DNA from: Cercis canadensis
Taxonomy: Eukaryota; Streptophyta; Magnoliopsida; Fabales; Fabaceae
Reading direction: 5' to 3'
DNA length: 64,000 bases
NCBI GenBank assembly: GCA_003255065.1
Contig: QAOA01008735.1
Span: 186,001-250,000 of the forward strand
A program made the position numbers and the translations under genes. The notes beneath the pieces were generated by a model. That model saw nothing but the letters and a program-made list of their open reading frames with translations. It was not told where the DNA came from and ran no database searches. Below are positions 1 to 13,573 of the stretch, piece after piece (the stretch's first letter is position 1; the number at the start of each line of letters is the position of its first letter).

Positions 1-2895
<2,895 letters not shown>

Positions 2896-3082
2896 TTCTC
2901 GGCCTCTGATCGGTGGTACCGATCACTTCTGAGGAATCAAGTATATCAGAGATCGAACAAAGCTTGTAGAACCCGTGGAAGCTTCGGAGTCACAGGGTTC
3001 GCAGGAGAGATCTACGAGTGTTCGTGAAAATGACCAAGTGAGAGAAGCGAGCAAGCGTTTCTAGTGAGACTAACTACCTGGC

Positions 3083-3092
3083 ATATATATAG
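3083..3092 (-). promoter_or_regulatory. Candidate TATA box of the NDR kinase gene
   Basis: Read on the minus strand, a CTATATATATGC string lies about 190 bases upstream of the kinase ATG at 2895, a plausible distance for a plant promoter with a 5' leader of about 150 bases. This rests on position and motif only. Confidence 0.45.
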
Positions 3093-3104
3093 AGCTGTAG
3101 CAAG

Positions 3105-4180
3105 GCTGTCTTATCTGTGAGTTGTCATCTGTGCCTGTATTTGTTTTCTCAAAAAAAGAAAAAGGGAAATTTTCGGATTTTGTCTTGATTGATTTCATTA
3201 TATTTATAGCTTATTCTTCGTTTTCGTATTTTATGGTTTTTGGACAAATCTATTATCTATCTGTATTTTATGGTTAAAAAGTTAATTTTTATGGGGAACG
3301 GAGTGGGATCGACGCCATCGTTTTCCTCACATGAACTGGTGGAATCTTTGGAAGCATTTCCATCATTATATCTGACTTTTTAGTGCGAGAATGTAGATAA
3401 AGAAACAACGACGCTATTGTCGGCGGAGATCCATAGAACGGTATTCAGCCACGTCTCGGTAATCGTGCGTGAAATTCACGCTTGCACGTGACTTGTGAGT
3501 ATATCACGTGTAGCTGGAGCCGGCTGAAGGATTTTTTTTTTTAATTATCAAATACCAAGGATTTATTTCCTCCGAAAAGAAAAATATTATGATTTAACAG
3601 GTATGTCTGTTTTTTTAATTTTTATTTCATATTATAATATTATTTACAAATTTAATGAAAAATTAAAAAAGAAAATGTTAAGATAATTAATATGCTTTTA
3701 TATGAAGATAGAATATTTATATTTATATAAAAAAAAACTTTCCATAAAAAAGTGAAAGACATTTAAATAGTGAATAATACAATCTGGTAGACTAATAATA
3801 TTACAATAAGGTGCATTGTTGCCGTCAACTAATGGTCTCATATAACTCATATTATTTTACACTGATAATTAGATGTTGATTCAATTGATAATGATCAATG
3901 TATTTTGTTTATAAAATTTAAATTTAAATCTCATTGCAAACAATTATTTTTTATAAGCAATTTGTAAATATTATTGAGAGTTTTTTTTAAAATTTGTAAC
4001 ATGTTTTGATTTTTAAATAAGATAGTCTCCTCTTACTTTAAATTTTTTTTATTAAAAAAAATTATTTCACACTGTTTACACATAACAATATTTAAATTTA
4101 ACTACTTGAATTGTGTTGTATATATAACTCAACTAACACCATTTAAGTCTAGAACAACTCAAACGATTTATATATTGTAT
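3105..4180. other. Intergenic, AT-rich
   Basis: The stretch lies between the NDR kinase promoter and the glutamate-receptor relic. It holds poly-A/T runs and short AT-rich inverted segments. I see no coding pattern, RNA gene or clear transposon end. Confidence 0.6.
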
Positions 4181-4182
4181 TG

Positions 4183-4289
4183 TAGTGTTCTTTGTCCACG
4201 CGTGAACTGAGGTCAATGACGATCCCTATGTTGACAATCTTGGGTGCGGAGAATAAGCATGGGAGATTGAAATGAGAAAGATGAGCCAT
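4183..4289 (-). pseudogene. Relic of a glutamate receptor-like first exon
   Basis: Read on the minus strand from an ATG at 4289, the frame gives MAHLSHF, then CLFSAPKIVNIG, VIDLSSRV and DKEH. This closely follows exon 1 of the adjacent GLR gene (9043-9334: MIHLSQV, CLISPHKTVNIG, VVDLSSRL, GKEH), with an internal deletion that removes most of the signal peptide. Similarity stops after DKEH and no further GLR exon follows. It lies about 0.7 kb beyond the 3' end of the GLR gene on the same strand, as expected for the remains of a tandem GLR copy. Not expected to be functional. Confidence 0.75.
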
Positions 4290-5014
4290 TGAGTGCATTA
4301 TATATCCGCAAAGGCAAAACTCATAGGATTTCTGAGTTCTGACCGAAGAATGATCATTGCCATCATCAAACTAAGTCAAGGTCTTTTCCGTTATTTATTT
4401 TTTATATTGGGCAAGTACCAATTGAATCAGTTACCATGTGAGTCCCTTTCTCCTGTTCAAAGAAATAAGCAGTTAGTGATGTAGTAACCTCAATTTTAAT
4501 TTCTATTGAATGTACGAGGTGGATGCGAAGGATTATTTTTAGTTATCAGGACTTTGATTTCGTCTTGGAACGATCGATTTCAACACTTTTCCTGCTTGCT
4601 TATAGTATTAAGCTGTTAACTGCTTCCTTGACAATTTCAAATGATTCTCAGTTATTAGGAATTCGAACTAGTCTTGGAACTTCCTTTTCCTCCTTGCGTA
4701 ACCTGAAAATCTTAGCACTGAACATTTGCGGAAACTTAATATTAATGTCATATATTATGAAATTTTCTTTTTATGTGAAATTTTATTCTTAGTAAAACTC
4801 TTTAATTATTTTAATGATGTAATATAGATTTACATGGACAGTAAATCAAATTTAAACTATATACTATATTTTACAAGTACAACCATTAGCCCAAAAAGGA
4901 AAAAAGCTACAAGCTTGTGCGAAACTGCGAACGACAAGCATGCGCTTTCTTCAACAAGCTATTAAACTGACTATAATTACAGTGCTACTGCTACCGGTGA
5001 CTGGTAAACGTTTG
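4290..5014. other. Intergenic; unassigned 89-codon plus-strand ORF at 4523-4792
   Basis: The stretch separates the GLR relic from the GLR stop codon. The + strand is open from 4523 to 4792 and encodes a leucine/serine-rich, partly hydrophobic peptide (for example LFLLAYSIKLLTASL). I recognise no family, and no splice or promoter context supports it. The end nearest 5014 is probably 3' UTR of the GLR gene. Confidence 0.35.
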
Positions 5015-8000
5015 CTAACTCAACGTTAACTCTACTGATGAGACAGGGTTACTTCTCACGCACTTTAGATTGTTTCGAGCAAGGACTACCATTGCCCGTA
5101 ATCTTCTTCGTAACAATGCTGCTTCTATTTGGTTCATCAATTTCTGTACTTTATTTCCCAGAAAACGTATAATGATGATTAACAAGCCGAATGTAGCAAT
5201 GGCAGCGGCTATGGAAAATAGGCCCAAGAAAGGCTGAGGACCTAATTGTTCATTCTGTATCCTGGTGTTTGAAGAACCACAATTAGTGGTCGATAACATT
5301 TCTTTTTCTAATGTTTGAACTTCTCCATCTTCTATTGCTTTTAGGACTGCCCGTGAAATGTCAATCGCCAAACTGGAACCTTTCGGGAATGCCTGCATGG
5401 ATGAGGGTTTAAACTTTAAACCTCAATTAGGATTATGAGCTATGATTTTAATGAAACGAAGCATAATACATTCAGAATCAGGTATGTTTAAAGCAAGAGG
5501 AATTAAAAAAACTCACAAAGCCTAAACCACCAAGCTTGAAGGTAGTTGCTTTGATATAGCCCTTACAATACGTGGCGAGGAAGACATCAGCATGAGGGGC
5601 AATAATGAAAGCTGCTTCAATTTCTTTATTCTCAAAGGCTCTCGGGAAGTCACTTAAGCTGTCAAATTTTCTGATCTTCTCAGGCTTAAAATTCAGCTCT
5701 TCAATCAAATAATGGACCAAAAAAGTTTTCTTATTGCACCCTACAATTGCATTTGTCTTTTGCAGTGTCTTTATATCTGGCACAGATGGTTCAAGTTGAG
5801 AGACTGTCATCATCGATGACAGGCTCGCTGTGAAACTTGCTGACACTATGAGAATGGCAAATAACCAAGGTTGTTTTTAACGGGTTCCCCTGTATATCAG
5901 ATCAATCATAAAAGCAACTGAAATAAGAGTAATTTTCTAATGAAATATGTATGATTGATAAGTTCTAACTTGTTTGGAAGGAGACACTCTAATGATTGAG
6001 CACTACGTAATTTATTATTAAGTTCAAATTCCATTATAGTCACAAAGAATATGGTTATAGAAGGAGATATATGGTTGTCCTATAATGTTACCTCAATTTG
6101 AACAAAAAAATAAAAAAGCTTCAGTTTTAGTTTATTTTAGAAGTTTCAATTTCAAGTTGTACTATAAACTATACAATATTAATTTGATGGAATTATAGGG
6201 GTGAATAAGTTTAAATTAATTTAGCAAGAAGTTTTATGTAAGATGACTTACTTTGTGCAAAGAATAATATGGTCACAGAAAACCAAAGCATGGCCCCGAA
6301 TCCCTTAAGTTCAGGATTATCTTCACCTTCAATGAACCAGATGACAAATGCTNTTCAGTTTTAGTTTATTTTAGAAGTTTCAATTTCAAGTTGTACTATA
6401 AACTATACAATTTTAATTTGATGGAATTATAGGGGTGAATAAGTTTAAATTAATTTAGCAAGAAGTTTTATGTAAGATGACTTACTTTGTGCAAAGAATA
6501 ATATGGTCACAGAAAACCAAAGCATGGCCCCGAATCCCTTAAGTTCAGGATTATCTTCACCTTCAATGAACCAGATGACAAATGCTATGAACAGGTGCAT
6601 TGCTGACAGTAACAGCCACATATCTTTTGTGAAGGCGTCCATGAACATCCATGTTTCTTTGGATCTATCTGGTTTTACTCTTACTACCATGGCAAGGCCA
6701 GAATCAATGTAAGGATGGGCAAATTCTGCTGCATAATCATATCTATGTGTCACGATCTGTATATCTCCAACAGCAGCATTGAGAACCTACATAAGATTAT
6801 CAGGATCAGGTTAAATTTAAACGGAGAGAAAGAGAGAGAGCTATTTTAGATCAAAAGGAATTGGCGGTGTTGGATATATAGATCATAGAGTAAATAACAC
6901 TTGTGCTGCTGTGCATGGTATATTTAGCAGAAGAGGGTAAGTGATTTACTTACCTCATCGTTAACTTGCTCAACCATTTGGTCGTAAGAGCCATTGAAGG
7001 GAAAAAACAAATAAGGCAAGTGATAAGGCAGGTGCTTCACAACTGCTTTAAACACATCGATTGCGAAACCGGTGAAGAAGGTCTCATTCCGGCTCTGATC
7101 GTAAATCACGTTCACAAATTGAGTACAGGGACCCCTATCTTCAAAGGTTTTTCCTCATTTCCGTAGACCCATAACCTTGGAACTGTTTGAGAGCCACCAG
7201 GCCAATTCACTGAACCTAAAATTCTAGCATGCGCAGGACTTGTTTCCATAACTTGACTCTCGACGAGCTTCTCTGAGAAACCAGATACTGGTGACCAATA
7301 CGCTAACTCTTTATAACTTTTGCCAATAACATTGACTATCTTAAAGGTCGGTAATTCCATTAACTTACGATTTTTGAAGCTTATCTTGCCACTGAGGCCC
7401 TCGAAATTACTGGACAATACATTTTCTGAAAATTCCGTCGTGGAAAAGTTTTGATCTTGTGTTTTCTTTAGGGCATGAGCAATGGTCCAAATGGCATCAT
7501 AAGCTCGAAGTGCAAAGACACTTGGCTGTGGGTTTTCTTCTTTGGGGTGTTCCAAATTAAACTTTCTCCAAAATTTCAATTTAAACCTTTTGTATGTCTC
7601 GCTCATGTCTGTGAAGTTGGTTTTGCATCCAAGAACACCTTGCATGTTAAAAGTGACAGAGGAATCTACAGAATGAAGATGGCTTGCTATATCATCCGTG
7701 ATGATCCACACTGAATCTTTTCCCATCATTCCCATTTGGTTTGCCTTCTCAAAAAGCAGAGCAGCAAACTCCAAGGAAGACTGTATGATCAAGAAGACCC
7801 TGTTGCTCTTGTTCTTTAGCCTCTTGAGCTCCTCTTCTATGGTGGCTCCTGGGTCTGAAAGGGAATTCAAGGAAGGGAAAACTACATGGTGATCAATCTC
7901 AGAATTTACACGCGCAAGGGAATAGGAGAAGTAAGCTAATATCTCTGAATTGGAGTTAAACCCATTGTTATGTTGGTAAATTGTAGTCACCTTTCGCCAC

Positions 8001-9334
8001 CTGAATTGTCCTACAATGCCTGCAATGCACTGCAGGTGAAAAGTAATGTCATTAGCCAATTGGATCAAGTGTGGCAGCCCAATTAGTGTCAACTGAGGGC
8101 TTGCAGTTGGAGTCAGGGAAATAATAGGAACGTTCTTTGAGATTTTCTCAATCTCCGGAACAAGACTTGCTTCATTCAGTTGTGTTCCTATCACGGCTTT
8201 CACTTCATTGCTGTATGCAAGATCTACAGCTGCATAGAGCGGTAGTATAATGTAAGTGTCAACAACCAATTCGGCCTCAAGCTTAATCATCTAGGAGAAG
8301 CATAGGTGAAATTTATTTTTCTTAGCAACTCAATGGAGGTGGTACCCACCAAAAATAGTAAAGGGTTATAATCACTTTTATACCGTTTTTTCAACTGTGG
8401 AAAATCCTATGGGTGTATAACATTACGTTTCCTAATCCATATTAATCAATCTTAATTTCAACTTAGAACGTAAAGCTCATAAGAATATAATTAGATCATA
8501 TTTGAAATGTAATTAACTTTACTTATTACGAGACCTAAGAGACAATTTAAGTTAGTTTATTTGAGTATTGAATAAATTTTCAAATTCTTCGGTCTAATTT
8601 TTTTCAATTTATCAAATCTTAATTCTTACAACTACAAGTTGGTAGAAAAAAATGTATCCTTTCCTCTTTTTGTTCAATGATCTAGTTAGAACAGAAGTTT
8701 TCTTTTTTCAATTCTTACCACAGGAAAGCCAGAAAGAGAGGTCTATATAAGAGTAACTACATGAAGTGAGTTGAATAACTACTTTGAACGTTGGCTTCCT
8801 TTGCGTCATCTCTGGTTTGCAAGTTAAAGAACCTGATAAATTGATTATTCAAACTAAATGAATGCATAAAATGAGTTACAATATTTTTGTTGGCAAAACT
8901 GGAAGAGGCCGTTAAACTTTCATGTTCAACTGAACCATCACCGAAAACTTTCTTGTTCTAGTTAACCTTATAAGGCAGCTGGATATGTGTAATAACTTTA
9001 TGTTATTGTGAGAAAAGAATGGTGAAAGAATGGAAAGCTTACCAGCAGCGAGCGCTTGAGCATGGTTCCCGCGTGAATTTTTGAAGTTTAAAACAAGATT
9101 AGCGCAACTAAAGCGGCTTACATCTTGGATTGCAATTTCCATAGCTATCATGTGCTCCTTACCGAGGCGTGAACTCAAGTCAACGACTGCACCTATGTTC
9201 ACAGTCTTGTGTGGGGAGATTAAGCACTTGTCTCCTCTTCCATTAACATCTTCAGCTATTGAGCATGTTAACAACATAAACAGAACACAACACAAGGGAG
9301 ATTTAACTCCGTTGACTTGAGAAAGATGAATCAT
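5015..9334 (-). pseudogene. Glutamate receptor-like channel (clade-2 type), disrupted by two lesions
   Basis: Five exons on the minus strand: 9043-9334, 6954-8229, about 6490-6788, about 5515-5887 and 5015-about 5397. Order of parts: signal peptide (hydrophobic CCVLFMLLTCSIA), N-terminal ligand-binding-like domain (VNIGAVVDLSSR, AVIGTQLNEA), ligand-binding lobe S1 (FTGFAIDVFKAV, DIQIVTHRYDY), pore helices (WLLLSAMHLFIAFVIWFIEG), M3 (SASFTASLSSMMTVSQLEP), lobe S2 and a last membrane segment (GLFSIAAAIATFGLLIIII). Intact relatives are Ca2+-permeable, amino-acid-gated channels of the plasma membrane or endomembranes. Two breaks are visible: the frame changes in a CCC run at 7128-7130, as if one base were missing, and about 22 nt appear lost near 5868 between KNN and WLFAIL, which puts a stop in frame. 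The start at 9334 gives the better signal peptide; an ATG at 9388 is also in frame. A sequencing error could explain the first break, less easily the second. Confidence 0.8.
6120..6586. other. Assembly overlap: two copies of 233 bp around a single N
   Basis: Positions 6120-6352 recur at 6354-6586 with very few differences (for example caatatt versus caatttt), separated only by an N at 6353. The repeat contains the end of the third GLR exon, its donor and part of the next intron, so the left copy is a spurious partial exon. Copy borders coincide exactly with the N on both sides, as when overlapping contigs are joined without trimming. Confidence 0.9.
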
Positions 9335-9388
9335 TGAGATTGAGAAAATGCCAAGGCCCCTAACTTCAAATTGGTTTTCGTATGTCAC

Positions 9389-10849
9389 AGTAATATATCA
9401 CCAAGCCTTTTTTATACCAAGAAGCAGAAGAATTTCAATCAATTAAAATATGGTCCGTCATGGGCAATTGGGCATACAAGTTGACAAGGAATTAAGACAT
9501 GGTGAAGAATCTGCAGCATCCTCGAAAGATAGCAAGCTTATTACTTACTTCAAAAGGAAGTAGGGTTGGGGGTTCGCTCTTTGACGGTTCTTTCTTTTGG
9601 GTTTAGGCCCCCGTATGCTACAAAACTATGAAAGTCAATGTTATATTAACGCATTCATGGCAAAGAAAAAATATTGTTATATATGCATTGACAGGCTCAG
9701 CATGAGAATGAACTATCTAGCTACTTTAAATCCTTATGGATAAAAAATAAATCATATATATATATAGAAAGTATTTGGTATAAGACATATCATCTATCAA
9801 TATATTTAGTGCCCCAACAAACGTAAAATACTTCCTTCTACAATAAAAATATTTTTTCAAAAATGACTTATTCTATAAATAAGAAAATACATTTTTAAAA
9901 CAGGTGAAACAATAAAAAAATTATATGAATACCCCTCTTTTTCTAAGAAAATAAATTGATGAAAAAATTTTATTTTTCATAAATGTTTGCTTATTTTAAA
10001 GGATTACCATTTTTTTAGTTAGTGAGATTTTGGATTGAAATGGTCTTAAAACTTTCCTTTCCTCCTTCTTTCCTGATAATTAAATATTCTATCAGTGCCC
10101 AACTCTACAAGGAATTTTAATTTAAAAAATTTGCTTTGAATATTTGGGGAAACTAAACCTTGATTTATGGTAAAAAAAAAATCTTAACCTTGATATAACA
10201 TACATATATATATATATATATATATTGTTACATGTTGTGACACGCTTCATCATTTGTATATGCATTATGCATTTTATGGGCAAGAGAAAAAAGAAGAACA
10301 TTGGTATTCTACAACCTCTTGCAAAATTGAAAGGGAAAAAAAAAAACAAAAGAAGGTTCGATTGTTTGGCATGCAGAACGACATCGTAATGATATGATTG
10401 GTCACGGATTCTAGAATATCCTTCAGTTCACCGCCCTCAAGAAATTGTGGGTCCCTTAAATTAATGGGCCGAAAACCAGGAGAACTGGCACGGCTACTAT
10501 TGGGCCACTCTCTCTGTCTCTCTTAATTTTTTTCTAGCCCAACACTAAGTGATCCAAATCTGAATGCCGACAGAAAAAAGAATAGAATTGCTGAAAGCAG
10601 TGAAAGATAGGGAGGGTAGAACCTGAACCATTACCAAGCTCGCTTTTTTTTTTTTTNNTTTTTTTTTTTTTTTTTTTTTTGTCTTGGTCAGGGTTCTACT
10701 TTCTAGTTGCACAGAGCGAGGCATCAATCTGTTGAATTTGGTAAGAGTGAACAATAAACTTGGTGAGAGCAAAGAAAAACCATGTTTGATAGCTGAAAAT
10801 TGAGCAGAGAAGGGAGATCGTGGGAGAGTTAGGGCGTTACTCTATAGCC
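9389..10849. other. Intergenic, GLR upstream region and DCL promoter; TA repeat and gapped poly-T
   Basis: The stretch contains AT-rich DNA, a (TA)n tract at about 10204-10225 and a poly-T run at 10645-10680 interrupted by NN (10657-10658), where the true length is unknown. The last few hundred bases should hold the DCL promoter and 5' leader. I see no further gene. Confidence 0.55.
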
Positions 10850-13573
10850 ATGCCTTTCTTATCTAAATTACCACCACATGTCCACTCTCCAATAAACCCT
10901 ATCCCTTTCCAGTTGTCTCCGGTGATTTTATCTTTCTATTTCCGTCGGAACGCACCGGTGCTTCATCGTCGTCTCTGTGCCCTGAAAACAGGTGGTGACG
11001 GTAATATTATTGGGAGCGACAATGTGCTAAGGAAGCCGCTCATTTCACAGGGGAAGGACGTTGGTGGAATTTTGGAGGAAAAGAAGGACTATGAAGATGA
11101 TGATAGTGAAGATGAGAGATGGGTTGATTGGGAGGACCAGATTTTGGAGGACACTGTGCCTTTGGTTGGCTTTGTCAGGATGATTCTTCATTCTGGAAAG
11201 TAAGCTCCTTTTTTCTTTTTCTTTCTAAATTTTGCTAAAATTCGTTTGACCTAACTATAGTTCTCAACCCTTGAATTTGAACTCAAACACTTTTGTTGTC
11301 TCGCTCTTCGATTGTCATAGCAAAAGTGTAATGTTATATATAAACTGTCATCTTTCAATGTCTATCTTTCTTAACGTTACTGAAACATGGCTGTTATGAT
11401 AACAAATGATTTTGTTTCAACCCTGACTGTGATATTTGTTTCGAACTTGGCATATATCCTTGATATGTGCTTGATGAAATAGCTTCAATGCATATTCTTC
11501 CCCAACTGTAAATAATCCATCCCGGAAGGGTGTAGCTGTGAGTGAGGGAGAGAGAGCATTTTAAATTTTGATAACTGATATATGTACTATAAAAGAATAT
11601 TTGGGAAGATACTGATGGAAAGATTGATCAAGTAGTTAACTCTAAGGGGGCTATCTCATCATGTAGCTGTCCTCACATTTTTCTTCCTCATCGTTTATTT
11701 GACCCTTGGATAGATATTTGCAATTGCTGGTTTTTCTTGATTACAAAGTAAGAAATTTTGTACCTGCTAGCCAATAGCCATTAATATATAGCTTATATGC
11801 CATGTTTTTCCATGGTTACATGGTTTGCTTGCCTGGGCACATTATAATTTTTTATATAAAACCGTGAAATAGATATGATAGTGGAGACAGACTGAGTCCG
11901 GAGCATGAGAAAACCATTCTTGAGAAGCTGCTTCCCTTTCATCCAGACTTTGAGAAGAAGATTGGATGTGGAATTGATTATATAACGGTATCTCTCTACC
12001 TCCCTCTCACTCACTCACAGGAAATTTTTCTTGAAAAAAGATAATTTAACTCAAAAAGCATTTCCAATATTCATAACTTGTTTTGGTTGAGTCCAACATT
12101 TTTATATTTTTTAGGTTTAATAATTTATTGGAGATATTTCCATGGGGTCAGATGGTTTCCATTATTATGTATTTGCTTTTCATCCATTTAAATGGTTTTG
12201 CAAGAGGATCTGACCCGCCTATTATACTCACTGACCCAGGTAGTTCTTATACCACATAATGCGCTAATACCTACAGTGAAATGGTCTTGTGTGCTTTCAG
12301 CTTTGGAATTATCAAGTCTCTGGTTCTAATAGGTGCTTTCAGGATCTTCGTTTGAAATTGCCTCCATTTCATCCTTTCTAAAAGATCAATTTGATCAGTG
12401 TCCAAAGTCTACCTCTTGTCTTCATCTTTTCTGACTAAATGTATTTAGTATTGTCATACCTGTTATAGGTCTTTTGCAGCTAACCAAATATGGTTTTTGG
12501 CCGCGGTGTTACCTTCTTGTGTCACTGATCATTGGATAGTGGAAAAAAAAATATAGCTTGTTAGCACATGTTACAGACAATTTAATTGGCCAAATTACAC
12601 TTTTAAACCCCCCTCCTCCTCCTCAACAACAAAACAACAAAAAAGAAAACAGAAGAAAGACGACCCGGAAAATGGAAATATTACATCTACAATTGGTTCA
12701 TAAACTTTTTTTTTGGGTCAAGACCTAAGGAGTAGGTATTCACATCCTATCCTTGGGAGTGCTACCAGTATGNATAGTGGAAAAAAAAAATATAGCTTGT
12801 TAGCACATGTTACAGACAATTTAATTGGCCAAATTACACTTTTAAACCCCCCCTCCTCCTCCTCAACAACAAAACAACAAAAAAGAAAACAGAAGAAAGA
12901 CGACCCGGAAAATGGAAATATTACATCTACAATTGGTTCATAAACTTTTTTTTTGGGTCAAGACCTAAGGAGTAGGTATTCTCATCCTATCCTTGGGAGT
13001 GCTACCAGTATGTAATCTTGTCAAATTGGTACCGCGTTCCAACTGCTGTAAAGGATCTAACATGGTTTGATCCCACTCTTCTCCTGTTTGGCTAGAGAAA
13101 GAATCAGCATGTCTAATGGGAGTGTAATTTTTCATGTCTGATTTCCAACTGTCTTCCGCTGTTTTCAAACATCATTTCAGGCCTAACATGATTTGAACCC
13201 ATTCTTAACATGTTGGGGTAAAGACAGAATAAGTAGATTCAGGGCAGTGTAATTTTTGGTGTTATGATCTCTAACAATCTTCTACTGCATTCAACTTCTT
13301 TTTAAATTCTGATCAGATCTGATTTTTCTTGGGTGACTATGACCCTGTGTTATCTATTAGTTTCTAAGATGCTTGTACCTCCTTTTGTATGGGCAGATTG
13401 GATATCATCCAAATTTTGAAAGCTCTAGGTGTATGTTCATAGCACGGAAAGATGGAGAGTTGGTTGACTTTTCCTATTGGAAATGCATAAAGGGTCTGAT
13501 TAGAAAGAATTATCCATTATATGCGGACAGTTTCATCCTCAGACATTTCCGACAGCGCAGGCGTAATTTATGA
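10850..13573 (+). CDS. DCL: DCL-like chloroplast protein (DUF3223)
   Basis: Three exons, 10850-11199, 11873-11987 and 13397-13573, in matching phases, encode about 213 residues. The N-terminus (MPFLSKLPPHV, then RRNAPVLHRRL) is rich in S/P/R and poor in acids, as in a chloroplast transit peptide. An acidic linker (DYEDDDSEDERWVDWEDQ) leads into the DUF3223 core: ILHSGKYDSGDRLSPEHEK, KKIGCGIDYITIGYHP, CMFIARKDGELVDFSYWKC, LYADSFILRHFRQRRR. Family knowledge: tomato DEFECTIVE CHLOROPLASTS AND LEAVES and its relatives are plastid proteins needed for chloroplast rRNA maturation and palisade cell development. The first ATG of the frame is 10850; the 10 upstream codons lack an ATG. The second intron contains the assembly overlap at 12536-13012, so its true length is about 240 bp shorter. 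Confidence 0.9.
12536..13012. other. Assembly overlap: two copies of about 238 bp around a single N
   Basis: Positions 12536-12772 match 12774-13012, with an N at 12773. The differences are one base more in an A run, one more in a C run and one substitution (cacatcc versus ctcatcc). Homopolymer length errors between otherwise identical contig ends point to an assembly artefact inside DCL intron 2. Confidence 0.9.

Noticed and set aside
4523..4792. Plus-strand 89-codon frame considered as a GLR M3 or leucine-rich-repeat fragment
   Set aside because: Resemblance is limited to a few Leu/Ser residues, on the opposite strand to the GLR genes; not enough to call.
10820..10849. Ten extra N-terminal codons for the DCL protein
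   Set aside because: The frame there begins with GTG, not ATG; the first ATG is at 10850.
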